Source: Halorussus lipolyticus | GTDB lineage: Archaea; Halobacteriota; Halobacteria; Halobacteriales; Haladaptataceae | Direction: 5' to 3' | Length of the DNA: 64,000 nucleotides | Assembly (NCBI RefSeq): GCF_029338375.1 | Contig: NZ_CP119807.1 | Span: forward strand, 38,608 to 102,607 | Shown here: positions 26,823 through 35,504 of the stretch, piece after piece | Position numbering within the stretch: position 1 is the first letter of the stretch | Layout of the letters: the number at the start of each line of letters is the position of its first letter | Position numbers and translations under genes: made by a program | Notes under the pieces: model-generated | Told to the model about the DNA's origin: nothing | Databases searched by the model: none | The model's input: only the letters and a program-made list of their open reading frames with translations

Positions 26823-28013
26823 TTACTCGTCGCCGAGGACGGCCATCACGACTGCGGGGTCCTCGACCAAGCGGTGTTCAGTGTAGTTTCCGTCCGCGCT
26901 CCCGCCGCTCCGGTCGGCCTGTTCGATAACGTCCAAGAACGCGTGTTCTCTGAGGAGGTCCCGGACGCGCCGCGCCGACAGCGGGTCGGTCCCCGCTCGG
27001 TCACAGATTCGCTCGTAGGCTTGATAGACCCGAGAGGTCCGATACGCGTCGTCGTCGTGTTTCATCGAGAGCATTGCGAGGGCGCGCAGGGTCCGCTTCG
27101 AGTGGGGCGTCGCGCCGCGGATGAGTTCCCGGAACCGGTCGTTCTCGGCCCGGTCGCGCGCCTGTTCGACGTACTCCTCGCGGACCTTCGCGTCGCCTTC
27201 CGACTGGGCGATTTCGCCGGCGTACCGCAGGATGTCGATGGCCTTCCGAGCGTCGCCGTGTTCTTGGGCGGCTTGGGCCGCCGCGAGGGGAATGGTTCCC
27301 GGTTCGAGGACGTCCTCTTTGAACGCGTCGTCGCGGGCGGCCATGATGTCGCGCAATTGGTTGGCGTTGTACGGTGGGAAGACAAACTCTCGTTCGCAGA
27401 GGCTAGATTTGACGCGCTCGTCCATCCGGTCTTTGTACTTGATTTTGTTGCTGATGCCGATGGTCCCGAGTTTACAGTGGTCGAGTTTCCCGGCCTCGCC
27501 GGCACGCGAGAGTTGCATCAGAATCTCGTCGTTCTCGAGTTTGTCGATTTCGTCCAGCATGATGATTACGACGTCGTATTCGGCGTCGAGGATTCGCCAG
27601 AGGCGTTTGTAGTACGTCGAGGTCGAGATGCCTTTGTCGGGGATGGAGATGTCGGTCGCTGGCGTATTGACCTCGCTGGCGATGGTCTGGACGGCTTGCG
27701 TCTCGGTGGTGTCTTGGGCACAATCGACGTAGGCGCGGCCGACGGCGACGCCTTCCGAGTCGGCCTCGCGGACGAGCTGGCGGGAGACGTGCTTGGCGCA
27801 GAGCGATTTGCCCGTACCGGTCTTCCCGTAGAGGAGGACGTTGCTCGGGGATTGGGCAAAGAGGGCAGGGTTGAGTGCGTTAGCGAGCGACTGAATCTCG
27901 TCGTCCCGGCCGACGATTCGACCGTCGTCGGGGAGGTGGTTGATTTCGAGGAGTTCCTTGTCGGCGAAGATGGGGTCGTCTCTGGAAAAGAGACTGTCGT
28001 TGGTGTCGCTCAT
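26823..28013 (-). CDS. orc1: Orc1/Cdc6 replication initiator
   Basis: A protein of about 396 residues, the usual haloarchaeal length. AAA+ motifs are Walker A YGKTGTGKS near residue 61, Walker B MLDEIDKL near residue 142, and sensor 1 in GTIGISNKI. The C-terminal winged helix (about 310-396) includes TSRVYQAYERIC and LSARRVRDLL. It binds ORB repeats and loads the MCM helicase. The ATG at 28013 is preferred to the upstream in-frame codon at 28040 because an origin repeat occupies the bases just upstream. ORBs on both sides and the adjacent repeat-rich region mark a linked origin. Confidence 0.93.
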   Translation of the reverse strand: MSDTNDSLFSRDDPIFADKELLEINHLPDDGRIVGRDDEIQSLANALNPALFAQSPSNVLLYGKTGTGKSLCAKHVSRQLVREADSEGVAVGRAYVDCAQDTTETQAVQTIASEVNTPATDISIPDKGISTSTYYKRLWRILDAEYDVVIIMLDEIDKLENDEILMQLSRAGEAGKLDHCKLGTIGISNKIKYKDRMDERVKSSLCEREFVFPPYNANQLRDIMAARDDAFKEDVLEPGTIPLAAAQAAQEHGDARKAIDILRYAGEIAQSEGDAKVREEYVEQARDRAENDRFRELIRGATPHSKRTLRALAMLSMKHDDDAYRTSRVYQAYERICDRAGTDPLSARRVRDLLREHAFLDVIEQADRSGGSADGNYTEHRLVEDPAVVMAVLGDE

Positions 28014-28015
28014 CG

Positions 28016-28035
28016 ACACCACGTTTCCAGTGAAA
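28016..28035 (+). promoter_or_regulatory. ORB 1 (left, at orc1 start)
   Basis: ACACCACGTTTCCAGTGAAA begins two bases upstream of the orc1 start codon. Initiator binding here could also repress orc1 transcription. Confidence 0.8.
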
Positions 28036-28104
28036 ATCACTTAGTCCTGTCGCTGGGAGGTTTACCGCTCCAATTCTCGACGGGGGTGCTGTTCGATTGG
28101 TGAG

Positions 28105-28130
28105 ACACACACACCACGTTTCCAGTGAAA
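28105..28130 (+). promoter_or_regulatory. ORB 2 (left)
   Basis: The full-length version has the ACACAC extension followed by CACCACGTTTCCAGTGAAA, in the same orientation as ORB 1. Confidence 0.85.
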
Positions 28131-28213
28131 GCGGTTTTTGGAGGGGTGGGGTGCAGACGAAGCGGGGGTCGAAGATTCGATAATGGTTGATTATCGGACC
28201 TTTGATGACGGGG

Positions 28214-28290
28214 TTCGATAGTAGTCGATGTCGATTCGATAGTAGTCGATGTCGGGATTTGGTACTGGGGTTCGATAGTTTTCGACGCCG
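28214..28290. repeat. 21-bp direct repeats in origin
   Basis: TTCGATAGTAGTCGATGTCG occurs at 28214 and again at 28235. A diverged third copy (TTCGATAGTTTTCGACGCCG) is at 28271. Confidence 0.85.
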
Positions 28291-28383
28291 AGAGCCGTTT
28301 GAAACACGGTGTCTCCTCAAGACGTAGTAAACGGTACCGAGACGCAGAATATTGGACCGAGACACAGAACAACCTCGTCTGGC

Positions 28384-28457
28384 TGAGTCGGGCGAGAGTG
28401 TCACTGAATCGGGCGAGAGTGTCACTGAATCGGGCGAGAGTGTCACTGAGTCGGGGC
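28384..28457. repeat. Three 21-bp tandem repeats in origin
   Basis: Units of the form TGAATCGGGCGAGAGTGTCA plus one base occur at 28384, 28405 and 28426, followed by a partial fourth copy. Confidence 0.88.
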
Positions 28458-28735
28458 CAAGTCAGACAAGAGTTTTGCTGAATCGGAGGAGAGTACTTGT
28501 CGAACAGACGGAAGAACCGCTGAAACCACCGTTTCGAGTGAAACGAGCTGTAGCAGAGCTACAGCTATAGGAAATTAAAATCTATTCAATGGACTTTGAC
28601 GAAAGACAGAATAATAAATCTATGGGAATAGTACGACAAATAGACGCAACTGACCACCGCTCAACCCCGCTACCCACTACCTCTCCCACCCACTACCTCT
28701 CCTACCCACTACCCCTCCCACCCACTACTCACGCG

Positions 28736-28760
28736 TTTCACTGGAAACGTGGTGTGTGTC
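28736..28760 (-). promoter_or_regulatory. ORB 3 (right, inverted)
   Basis: TTTCACTGGAAACGTGGTGT followed by GTGTC is the reverse complement of ORB 2, including its ACACAC extension. Confidence 0.85.
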
Positions 28761-28904
28761 CGACCCGGTATTTGGTTCCCCACAACCTCCAACGTTTCCG
28801 TCACCCCGTCACTTTCGTTACCTCCCTCGCCTTCATCGACCTATCTTCTCCGTCGTCCCTATCGTTCCGCTGTTCTCGTTGCCTCGTCTCTGTCGGCCCA
28901 CCGT

Positions 28905-28985
28905 CCCTATCTCCCCACCGTCCCTGTCAGCCCGCCGTTCCTATCTCCCCACCGTCCCTGTCAGCCCGCCGTTCCTATCTCCCCG
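28905..28985. repeat. Pyrimidine-rich tandem repeat of about 35 bp
   Basis: A unit beginning CTATCTCCCCACCGTCCCTG and ending GCCCGCCGTTC is repeated about twice between ORB 3 and ORB 4. Confidence 0.7.
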
Positions 28986-29013
28986 CCCTCCCCGTCCCCC
29001 ACCATCCTTCCCG

Positions 29014-29038
29014 TTTCACTGGAAACGTGGTGTGTGTC
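29014..29038 (-). promoter_or_regulatory. ORB 4 (right, inverted)
   Basis: A second inverted ORB begins TTTCACTGGAAACGTGGTGT and is nearly identical to ORB 3. Confidence 0.85.
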
Positions 29039-29140
29039 TCTGAGAAAATATCGACAAACATCACTCACGATAGAACCGACCTCGGCGAAAAACGCTAGTT
29101 CGATAATCGCAATCAACCGCACACCGGTCGCAATCAACCC

Positions 29141-29212
29141 GAACGTTCACCGAGATTGGAACGTTCACCGAGATTGGAACGTTCACCGAGATTGGAACGT
29201 TCACAGAAACTG
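29141..29212. repeat. Four 18-bp tandem repeats near tfb 3' end
   Basis: GAACGTTCACCGAGATTG occurs at 29141, 29159 and 29177. A diverged fourth copy is at 29195. They lie just downstream of the tfb stop and close the origin region. Confidence 0.88.
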
Positions 29213-29253
29213 ATGCACATCCGGCCCTGCGACGAATACCGGTCGTCCGAGCC

Positions 29254-30234
29254 TCAGTAGATGCCCATCGCTTCGATTTGCTCTTGGTACCGGTTGCGAA
29301 TCGTCACCTCGGTCACCTGTGCGACCTCGGCGACCTCGCGCTGAGTTTTCTTCTCGTTACAGAGGAGCGACGCGGCGTAGATTGCCGCCGCGGCGTAGCC
29401 GGTTGGCGACTTGCCCGACAGCAGGCCCTGTTCTGCGGTCTCGTCGATAATCTGGTTGGCCTGCATCTTGACCTCCTCGCTCACGCCGAGTTCGGAACTG
29501 AACCGGGGCACGTACTCCTTGGGGTCTACCGGTTCCATCTCGAGGCTCAACTCCTTGGCGACGTACCGGTAGGTCCGCCCGATTTCCTTGCGTTCGACTC
29601 GGGAGACCTCCGAGACCTCCTCGAGGCTTCGGGGGATGCCCTCTTGGCGACACCCGGCGTAGAGACAACTCGTCGCAACCCCTTCGATGGAGCGTCCGCG
29701 GATGAGGTCCTCCTTGAGCGCCCGCCGGTAGATGACCGACGAGACCTCTCGGACCGACCGCGGGACCCCGAGTGCCGAGGCCATCCGGTCGATTTCCGAG
29801 AGCGCGAACTGGAGGTTGCGCTCGCCCGCGTCCTTGGTTCGGATGCGCTCCTGCCACTTGCGCAGGCGGTGCATCTGGCTTCGCTTCTTCGAGGAGATAG
29901 ACCGGCCGTAGGCGTCCTTGTCCTTCCAGTCGATTTGCGTCGTCAACCCCTTGTCGTGCATCGTCTGGGTCGTCGGCGCGCCGACCCGACTCTTGTTCTG
30001 TCGTTCGTTGTGATTGAACGCGCGCCACTCCGGCCCGCGGTCGATAGTCTGTTCCTCGATGACGAGCCCGCAGTCCTCGCAGACGATTTCGTTACTGTCG
30101 CCGCTGGTAACGAGGTTGTCTGACTCGCATTCCGGGCACTGCTGGCCCTCTTTCTCGTCTTCTTGCGCTTCTTTCGCTTCTTGCGTACCGTCCCGTTCGC
30201 GCTGGCGATTTGGCCGGACCATCGAGTGAGTCAT
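29254..30234 (-). CDS. tfb: Transcription initiation factor TFB
   Basis: A 326-residue TFIIB homologue. The N-terminal zinc ribbon (CPECESDN, then CEDCGLV) is at residues 34-57. The B-reader/linker has ERQNKSRVGAP, and two cyclin-like repeats follow, with GRSIEGVATSCLYAGCR and GKSPTGYAAAAIYAASLL. It recruits RNA polymerase to TBP-bound promoters. Haloarchaea carry several TFBs, so this may be one of a set. The ATG at 30234 has an AT-rich box (CTTATTA on the minus strand) about 23 bases upstream. It faces the origin and orc1, an association that may keep the pair on the same replicon. Confidence 0.94.
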   Translation of the reverse strand: MTHSMVRPNRQRERDGTQEAKEAQEDEKEGQQCPECESDNLVTSGDSNEIVCEDCGLVIEEQTIDRGPEWRAFNHNERQNKSRVGAPTTQTMHDKGLTTQIDWKDKDAYGRSISSKKRSQMHRLRKWQERIRTKDAGERNLQFALSEIDRMASALGVPRSVREVSSVIYRRALKEDLIRGRSIEGVATSCLYAGCRQEGIPRSLEEVSEVSRVERKEIGRTYRYVAKELSLEMEPVDPKEYVPRFSSELGVSEEVKMQANQIIDETAEQGLLSGKSPTGYAAAAIYAASLLCNEKKTQREVAEVAQVTEVTIRNRYQEQIEAMGIY

Positions 30235-30670
30235 ACCTAAGAGTTTGATTGTCTAATAAGCATGGTTCTGCGCGAGCGAGAATCGAGGCCGAAACGACCG
30301 GTCGCCGGGCGGTCGAAAATCCCGGTACGCCATCGGCAATACTCGATAGCGAGCGCCCAGCGACCAACGACACGGGCGAATAGACGAACGAAACGGACGA
30401 ATAGACGAACAAGACGGACCAATAGTTGTCAGAATTTGGGAACGTCCCGAGGGTTTAACATCGACAACGGATTTTTTCGTCGTATGGAGACGGTGGAGAA
30501 CAACGAGTCACGACGAGTGGCCTGCCTCGCGTCGCCGGGCATCACCGCCGGTGGAAGCGCACGGAAGGGCGTTACCGTCGGTGAAAGCGCACAGAACCCG
30601 GAGTACCACACCCGAGACAGCAACCGACGCGAAGGGTACCACACCCGAGACAGCAACCGACGCGAAGGCG
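30235..30670. other. 436-base gap with short tandem repeats
   Basis: No gene is supported. Around 30370-30421 the unit ACGGACGAATAGACGAAC recurs imperfectly. Further on, a 33-bp tandem pair precedes the permease gene. Confidence 0.5.
30603..30668. repeat. Perfect 33-bp tandem duplication before APC permease
   Basis: Two copies of a unit starting GTACCACACCCGAGACAGCA and ending GCGAAGG lie directly upstream of the start codon. The length is a multiple of three and the frame stays open, so the repeat could encode TPETATDAK-like units if translation began further upstream. Confidence 0.85.
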
Positions 30671-32125
30671 ATGAGTAGCCAGAATCGCGCCCCCGAGGCC
30701 GAACTCGGCCTGCTCGACGCCACCATGATAGGGATGGGGGCGATGATTGGCGCGGGCATCTTCGTCCTGACGGGACTGGCCGCGGAAATCGCCGGCCCGG
30801 CCGCGATTCTGGTGTTCGCGCTCAACGGCGTCGTCACCGCGTTCACCGGTCTCTCGTACGCCGAACTCGCCGCGTCGATTCCCAAGAGCGGCGGCGGGTA
30901 CGCCTTCGTCCGGGAGGTATTCGACGACCTCTCGTCGTTCGTCATGGGGTGGATGCTCTGGTTCGCCTACATGATTGCCGGTGGACTCTACGCGCTTGGC
31001 TTCGCCCCGAACTTCCTCGAACTCCTCCACGTCTACGGTATGGTCCCGCCGCCGGAACAGGTCCAAGCGGTCGCGCTCCCCCTCGTGGACGCCGCGCTCC
31101 CGGTAGCGGTTCTGCTGGCGTTCGCGGCGGTCCTCCTGCTCGTGGCGGTCAACGCCGTCTCGACTGCCGCCAGCGGGAGCGTCGAGACGATTTTCACCGC
31201 GGTCAAGGTCTCGATTCTCGTCGTGTTCGTCGCGTTCGGTGCGGTTTCGCCGATGTTCTCGACCGCCGAGTTCCAGCCGCTGTTCCCGCAGGACGGAGGC
31301 GCGCTCGCCGTCCTCCCGGCGATGGGCCTGACGTTCATCGCGTTCGAGGGCTACGACCTCATCACCACCGTCACCGAGGAGGTCGAGAATCCTCGCGAGA
31401 ACATCCCGAAAGCCATCTTCGTGAGTCTGGGCGCGACCGTGGTGGTCTATCTGGCCGTGGTGTCGGTCGCAATCGGGACTCTCGGCGCGGACGGACTCGC
31501 AGAGGCGGGCGAGGCCGGCATCGCGCAGGCGGCGACCGAGTTCATGCCGACCGGGATTCCCGTCATCCAGAATGGCGGCGCGGTCATCGTCTTCGGGGCG
31601 GTGTTCTCGACGCTGACGGCGCTCAACGCGGTCGTCATCGCCTCGTCGCGGGTCGCGTTCTCGATGGGGCGAGAGGGCCAACTGGTGTCGTCTATCGGAC
31701 AGATTCACCACAAGTACGGCACCCCGTTCGTCGCCATCCTCGCCAGCGCGGTGGTGATGTTGGGGTCGGTCGCGCTCCCGACCAAGAGCGCCGGCAACAT
31801 GTCGAGTCTGTTCTTCCTGCTGTCGTTCGTCGTGGTCAACGTGGCGGTGATACGACTCCGGCGAGAGCGCCCGAACATGCACCGCCCCTACGAAATTCCG
31901 TTCTATCCCGTCCCGCCCGCGCTGGGTATTCTGCTCAATCTGGTCCTGACGGGCGTACTTGTCGAGTACCTGATTCGGACCGACCCGCTGGCGCTGGGCC
32001 TCAGCGTCGGGTGGATTCTCCTCGGCGGTCTCACCTACCTCGCGCTCGACCGATTCCGGTCCGGAAGCGACCGAGACGACGAGCAGACGACCGAACTTGA
32101 CGTGACGCCAGAGTCAGATGATTGA
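30671..32125 (+). CDS. APC-family amino acid permease
   Basis: A protein of about 484 residues with 12 membrane helices. The first helix shows the APC signature DATMIGMGAMIGAGIFVLTG. Later, GLTFIAFEGYDLITTVTEEV and PRENIPKAIF are typical of the cationic/neutral amino acid transporter subfamily. It is followed 59 bases later by a TrkA-like protein, a pairing common in haloarchaea that suggests nucleotide- or redox-dependent control. I start at the ATG before the acidic N-terminus. The frame is open further upstream through the 33-bp repeats, but no known family extends there. Confidence 0.88.
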   Translation: MSSQNRAPEAELGLLDATMIGMGAMIGAGIFVLTGLAAEIAGPAAILVFALNGVVTAFTGLSYAELAASIPKSGGGYAFVREVFDDLSSFVMGWMLWFAYMIAGGLYALGFAPNFLELLHVYGMVPPPEQVQAVALPLVDAALPVAVLLAFAAVLLLVAVNAVSTAASGSVETIFTAVKVSILVVFVAFGAVSPMFSTAEFQPLFPQDGGALAVLPAMGLTFIAFEGYDLITTVTEEVENPRENIPKAIFVSLGATVVVYLAVVSVAIGTLGADGLAEAGEAGIAQAATEFMPTGIPVIQNGGAVIVFGAVFSTLTALNAVVIASSRVAFSMGREGQLVSSIGQIHHKYGTPFVAILASAVVMLGSVALPTKSAGNMSSLFFLLSFVVVNVAVIRLRRERPNMHRPYEIPFYPVPPALGILLNLVLTGVLVEYLIRTDPLALGLSVGWILLGGLTYLALDRFRSGSDRDDEQTTELDVTPESDD

Positions 32126-32153
32126 AATTCGACGTGACGCCAGAGTCCGATGA
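32099..32153. repeat. Short direct repeat at the permease 3' end
   Basis: GACGTGACGCCAGAGTCAGA at 32099 is repeated at 32131 with one change. The first copy encodes the permease C-terminus and its stop, and the second lies in the gap before trkA. Confidence 0.8.
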
Positions 32154-32184
32154 GTGAACAACGACAGAAGCTGACATTCGACCC

Positions 32185-32838
32185 ATGACGAAAGACCTCA
32201 AAGTAATCGTCGCTGGCGGCGGCCGCGTCGGGTTCCAGACGGCGGAACTCCTCGCGGACCGCGGCCACGACGTGACGATAATCGAACAGCGAACCGACAT
32301 CGTGGAACAGATAGCCGACGAGTGGGTCGCCACGGTCATCGAGGGCGACGCGACCAACCCCGACATCATCGAGCAGGCCGGCGTCGAGGACGCCGACGCC
32401 ATCGCGGCGCTGACGGGCGTCACGGGCCTGAATCTCGCGGTCTGCATGGCCGCCAAGGAACTGTCTCCGGGCATCCGGACCGTGGCGCGCATCGAACGCT
32501 CCGCGGGCGAGTCCTACACCCGATTCGTGGACGCGGTGGTCTTCCCCGAGCGCGCCGGTGCCCGACTCGCGGCGAACGAAATCGTCGGGAGCGACGTGCA
32601 GACGCTCTCGGACGTGACCGGCGCGCTCGACATCATGCTAATTCGGGTACACGAGGAGTCCCCGGCCGCCGGGAAGCGCCTCGCCGACGTTCGATTCCCG
32701 TCGGGTGCGCTGGTCGTCTCGGACGCTGACGGCGAGCGCATCGCCGGGAGCGACACCACCCTGACCGCGGGCAAGCGGTACGTCGTCGCGGTCGAACCCG
32801 CGGTGGCCGATGAGGTCATGAACCTCATGCGCGGGTGA
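32185..32838 (+). CDS. trkA: TrkA-like regulatory protein (RCK N + C)
   Basis: A 217-residue soluble protein. Residues 1-130 are a Rossmann RCK-N domain with nucleotide-binding VIVAGGGRVGFQTAELL, the acidic residue after strand 2 (IIEQRTD), and GDATNPDIIEQAGV. Residues 138-217 are a TrkA-C domain. It would bind NAD(H) or a cyclic nucleotide at the membrane and gate a partner transporter. Here the partner is probably the APC permease just upstream, not a potassium channel, because no TrkH is present. Confidence 0.87.
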   Translation: MTKDLKVIVAGGGRVGFQTAELLADRGHDVTIIEQRTDIVEQIADEWVATVIEGDATNPDIIEQAGVEDADAIAALTGVTGLNLAVCMAAKELSPGIRTVARIERSAGESYTRFVDAVVFPERAGARLAANEIVGSDVQTLSDVTGALDIMLIRVHEESPAAGKRLADVRFPSGALVVSDADGERIAGSDTTLTAGKRYVVAVEPAVADEVMNLMRG

Positions 32839-32854
32839 ACAACTCGCGCTCGAC

Positions 32855-33607
32855 TCACGCCGACGACTTCGGAGTTGCGGACCGGTTGGCTACCCACGGC
32901 ACCAGCACGTCCGCGAGTCGGTCGTGGGCCTCGGCGTAGGAGCGCGGCGCGGGCGAATCGCCGCGTTGCCCGCGGTAGGACCCGAACTGGGTGTGGTTCA
33001 TCCCCCGAATCTCGCGGACGGTTGCGGTCGGCGGGAGGCGGGTGCGGGCCGCGCGGTAGTTCTCGCGGTCGAGAACCGTGTCGGCGCTCCCGGTGACGCT
33101 GAGGACCGCTAACTCGTCGTCGCTCACGTTCGCGTTACAGTAGGAGGCGAACAGGACGAGGCCCCGCACGTCGTGGGAATCGGCGTACTGGCAGGCGGCC
33201 ACGCCGCCCAGCGAGTGCCCGCCGACGAACCACGTCCGAACGGTGGGGTTATCTCGGCGAATCTGGTCGGCAGTCCCGGCGTCCAGCAGGGCGACGTTCA
33301 GGGGCATCTTCGGGACGAACACCGTGACGTTCGCTCGCGTCACCAGCGGAGCGAGGACGCCGTAGTAGGCGTCGGGAGCGACCCGAGCGCCGGGATAGAA
33401 CACGAACCCGGTGGTTGCATCGGCGTCTGCCGGCGCGAGGACGTGGACGCCTCCGGTGGTCGTGACCGAGACGCGGGGGTCGTCCTCGACCGACTGAATC
33501 GAGGCGGGCGTCCCGTGATGCGGGAGCGAGAAGTAGACGACGCCACCGCCAACCGCGACGACCAGCAGGGCGACCACGACCAACGCGGCTTGCGTCAATC
33601 GGCGCAT
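32855..33607 (-). CDS. Membrane-anchored or exported alpha/beta hydrolase
   Basis: A protein of about 250 residues. One N-terminal hydrophobic segment (AALVVVALLVVAVGGGVVYF) serves as anchor or signal. The hydrolase core has the nucleophile elbow GGHSLGG (Ser near residue 145), an Asp in the GSADTVLD strand-loop, and the His in GMNHTQFGSY. These three residues form a plausible catalytic triad. The family is that of small dienelactone-like alpha/beta hydrolases found outside the cell in haloarchaea. The ATG at 33607 is chosen because the hydrophobic segment starts right after it. The substrate is unknown. Confidence 0.75.
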   Translation of the reverse strand: MRRLTQAALVVVALLVVAVGGGVVYFSLPHHGTPASIQSVEDDPRVSVTTTGGVHVLAPADADATTGFVFYPGARVAPDAYYGVLAPLVTRANVTVFVPKMPLNVALLDAGTADQIRRDNPTVRTWFVGGHSLGGVAACQYADSHDVRGLVLFASYCNANVSDDELAVLSVTGSADTVLDRENYRAARTRLPPTATVREIRGMNHTQFGSYRGQRGDSPAPRSYAEAHDRLADVLVPWVANRSATPKSSA

Positions 33608-33680
33608 ACCCGGACGTGGTGGGCAGGCCCCGAAAGCGTTGTCCGTTCGTCTCGGGTCGCTGGCAAAAAAGTCGAAAATC

Positions 33681-34970
33681 CTACAGCTGATGGCCGCAGG
33701 CGCAGTTGCCGATGCAGTAGGTGGTCCCCTCGTCGGAGAGTTCGACGCCGAGCGCAGACAGCGTTCCCAAGAGGTTCGCGGCGGCGTCCTCCTCGGGCCG
33801 GACCCTCGCGGCGGTCGCACCGTAGGGCTTCGCACCGACCGGAATCGTCGCGGCGACGCTCCGACTCGCGTGGTCCACGACCTTCACCTCGTCGTTCGTC
33901 TGGACCGACACGTAGAGGCGCTCACGGCTTGGTCCCCACGTCCCGGCGAACGCCGACCCGCCGAGGTCGAGGCGGTCGGTGATGACTCCCTCCCCGAGGT
34001 CGATGACCGAAATATCGTTCGACCCCGGCGTGAAGACGTAGCCGACCTCGGAGCCGGGACCGATTTCGCTCGTGAGCGGTCGCCGGCCGAGGCCGTCGTC
34101 GCCCGTCAGTCGCACTCGCTCGGTGGGGGCTGTGGGGTCGCTCACGTCCCAGATGCTCTCGGACCCGCCGCCCTCCTCGTTGTTCTCGACCAGCATGACC
34201 TCTCCGTCCCACCCTGCGGTCGCCATCCACGGCCGGGCGGTGTTTGCGTTCGCGCTCGGTTCGACTGGGACCTGCGTCACTATCTCGAAGGCGTCGATGT
34301 CGAGGACCGACAGCGTGTCGCCGAACAGGTCCGGGACGTAGGCGTAGTCGCCGTCGGAGTGCATCGTCACGTCGCACGGGCCGGGACCGTTTCGGCCGCC
34401 GCGTCCGTCCTCGTCCCTGCGGTCGAGTTCCGCCGTCACCTCGCCGAACGACGCCGAGGAGGGGTCGGCGTCGATGCGGTACTGAGCGTGGGCCGGTTCC
34501 CGCGCGCTGACGACGAGGTGGTTCCCGTCCGGCGTGAGTTCCTGCCAGTTGGCCCCCGAACCGGTCTCGACCGACGCGACTTCCGACAGCGACCCGACCG
34601 CGAACGCCCGGACTCCTCGGCCGACGTTGAGCCAGAGGGGGTCGTCCGGGGCGTCGGTAAGCCGCGGGGTGAACTGGTTCGACGGGAAGGAGGAGGTCGC
34701 ACCCAGATGGGGCGTGGCCACCACCTCGTCGTCCTCGGCGTCGATGACGCTGACAGTCTTGTCGCCGGTGTTGAAGACGAAAATCGTCTCGCGCTCGGCG
34801 TCCGCTTCCGACTGGGCCGGCGCGGACGAACTGCCGGTACACCCGGCGGTGGCGGCGGCCCCCACAGCCATCGACCCCGACAGCAGGCGACGGCGCGAAA
34901 CTCCGGGTTTCCGGGACTGCCGACCGCGATTCGGGTAGAGCGAGGAGGCCGCGGAGTCGTCGTCTGACAT
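33681..34970 (-). CDS. YVTN-type beta-propeller Tat lipoprotein
   Basis: A protein of about 429 residues with a Tat motif SRRRLLSGS and lipobox ATAGC at about residues 25-45. The body consists of repeated propeller blades of the YVTN type (TIFVFNTGDKTVSVIDAEDD, DTLSVLDIDAFEIV, NDISVIDLGEGVITDRLDL, VKVVDHASRSVAATIPVG). Such surface proteins may bind ligands or act as electron-transfer scaffolds. The C-terminus is unusual: TYCIGNCACGHQL holds three Cys and one His that could bind a metal or heme. It is transcribed toward the hydrolase 73 bases away. Confidence 0.75.
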   Translation of the reverse strand: MSDDDSAASSLYPNRGRQSRKPGVSRRRLLSGSMAVGAAATAGCTGSSSAPAQSEADAERETIFVFNTGDKTVSVIDAEDDEVVATPHLGATSSFPSNQFTPRLTDAPDDPLWLNVGRGVRAFAVGSLSEVASVETGSGANWQELTPDGNHLVVSAREPAHAQYRIDADPSSASFGEVTAELDRRDEDGRGGRNGPGPCDVTMHSDGDYAYVPDLFGDTLSVLDIDAFEIVTQVPVEPSANANTARPWMATAGWDGEVMLVENNEEGGGSESIWDVSDPTAPTERVRLTGDDGLGRRPLTSEIGPGSEVGYVFTPGSNDISVIDLGEGVITDRLDLGGSAFAGTWGPSRERLYVSVQTNDEVKVVDHASRSVAATIPVGAKPYGATAARVRPEEDAAANLLGTLSALGVELSDEGTTYCIGNCACGHQL

Positions 34971-35504
34971 CGTTCTCCTCGGTACCACGTGACACAGTAG
35001 CATTAGCGTGCGGGTGGCGCTTGCGCCACCGACCACCGTGACCGGTGAGCGGCGAGACACTCCCGACGAGACGCCACCGACGAGGACGGACCGAACCGAG
35101 TAGGAATAGACATCCAATTATTTGTTTAATAAACTTCTACAATTCCGTAGAAATTGTGTAGTTGTGTTTAATCCCGGAACTCCTCGTGTTCGCTCCGGAT
35201 GCCTGATTCGGACCCCGGCCCGGAGCGCGGGCGGTGGTGGCGGTACGGATGGTAGACGGTGGTGGCGGCCCAGAGAGCAGGCAGTGGTCCGGAGAGCAGG
35301 CGGCGTCGGTGACGAACGCCCCGAAACGCAGGGCCTATTACCGCCATCTCCGATACCTACGACACGACTTTCAGCGATGGCCCTGCACCCCACCTCCGAG
35401 ACGACGCGACCTGTCACCCGACACTGCCGGGACCAGCAATATCGGGACCAACACTGCCGAGACCGCCACTACCGAAAAATCGACCGCGCGACCGAGAGCG
35501 CCAG
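34971..35504. other. 534-base divergent gap with hairpin and AT-rich element
   Basis: No gene is supported. A perfect hairpin GGTGGCGC-TT-GCGCCACC is at 35013-35030. At 35134-35166 an AT-rich element CTTCTACAATTCC followed by GTAGAAATTGTGTAG resembles one at 60934-60965. The downstream half is GC-rich and repetitive. Confidence 0.5.

Larger units (their letters stand above)
28014..29253. other. Replication origin region between orc1 and tfb
   Basis: This 1240-base gap has no supportable gene. It contains two ORB sites on the left and two inverted on the right. Between them are direct repeats, an AT-rich stretch at about 28563-28650 that may be the unwinding element, and a strongly pyrimidine-biased stretch at about 28655-28735 built from CCCACTACCTCTC-like units. 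This organisation, next to orc1, is that of known haloarchaeal origins. Confidence 0.85.

Noticed and set aside
28384..28457. Possible CRISPR-like repeat array
   Set aside because: Units are directly adjacent without spacers and no cas genes are present.
28299..29213. Several short frames in the origin region
   Set aside because: They are produced by tandem repeats and pyrimidine bias, and they overlap ORB sites.
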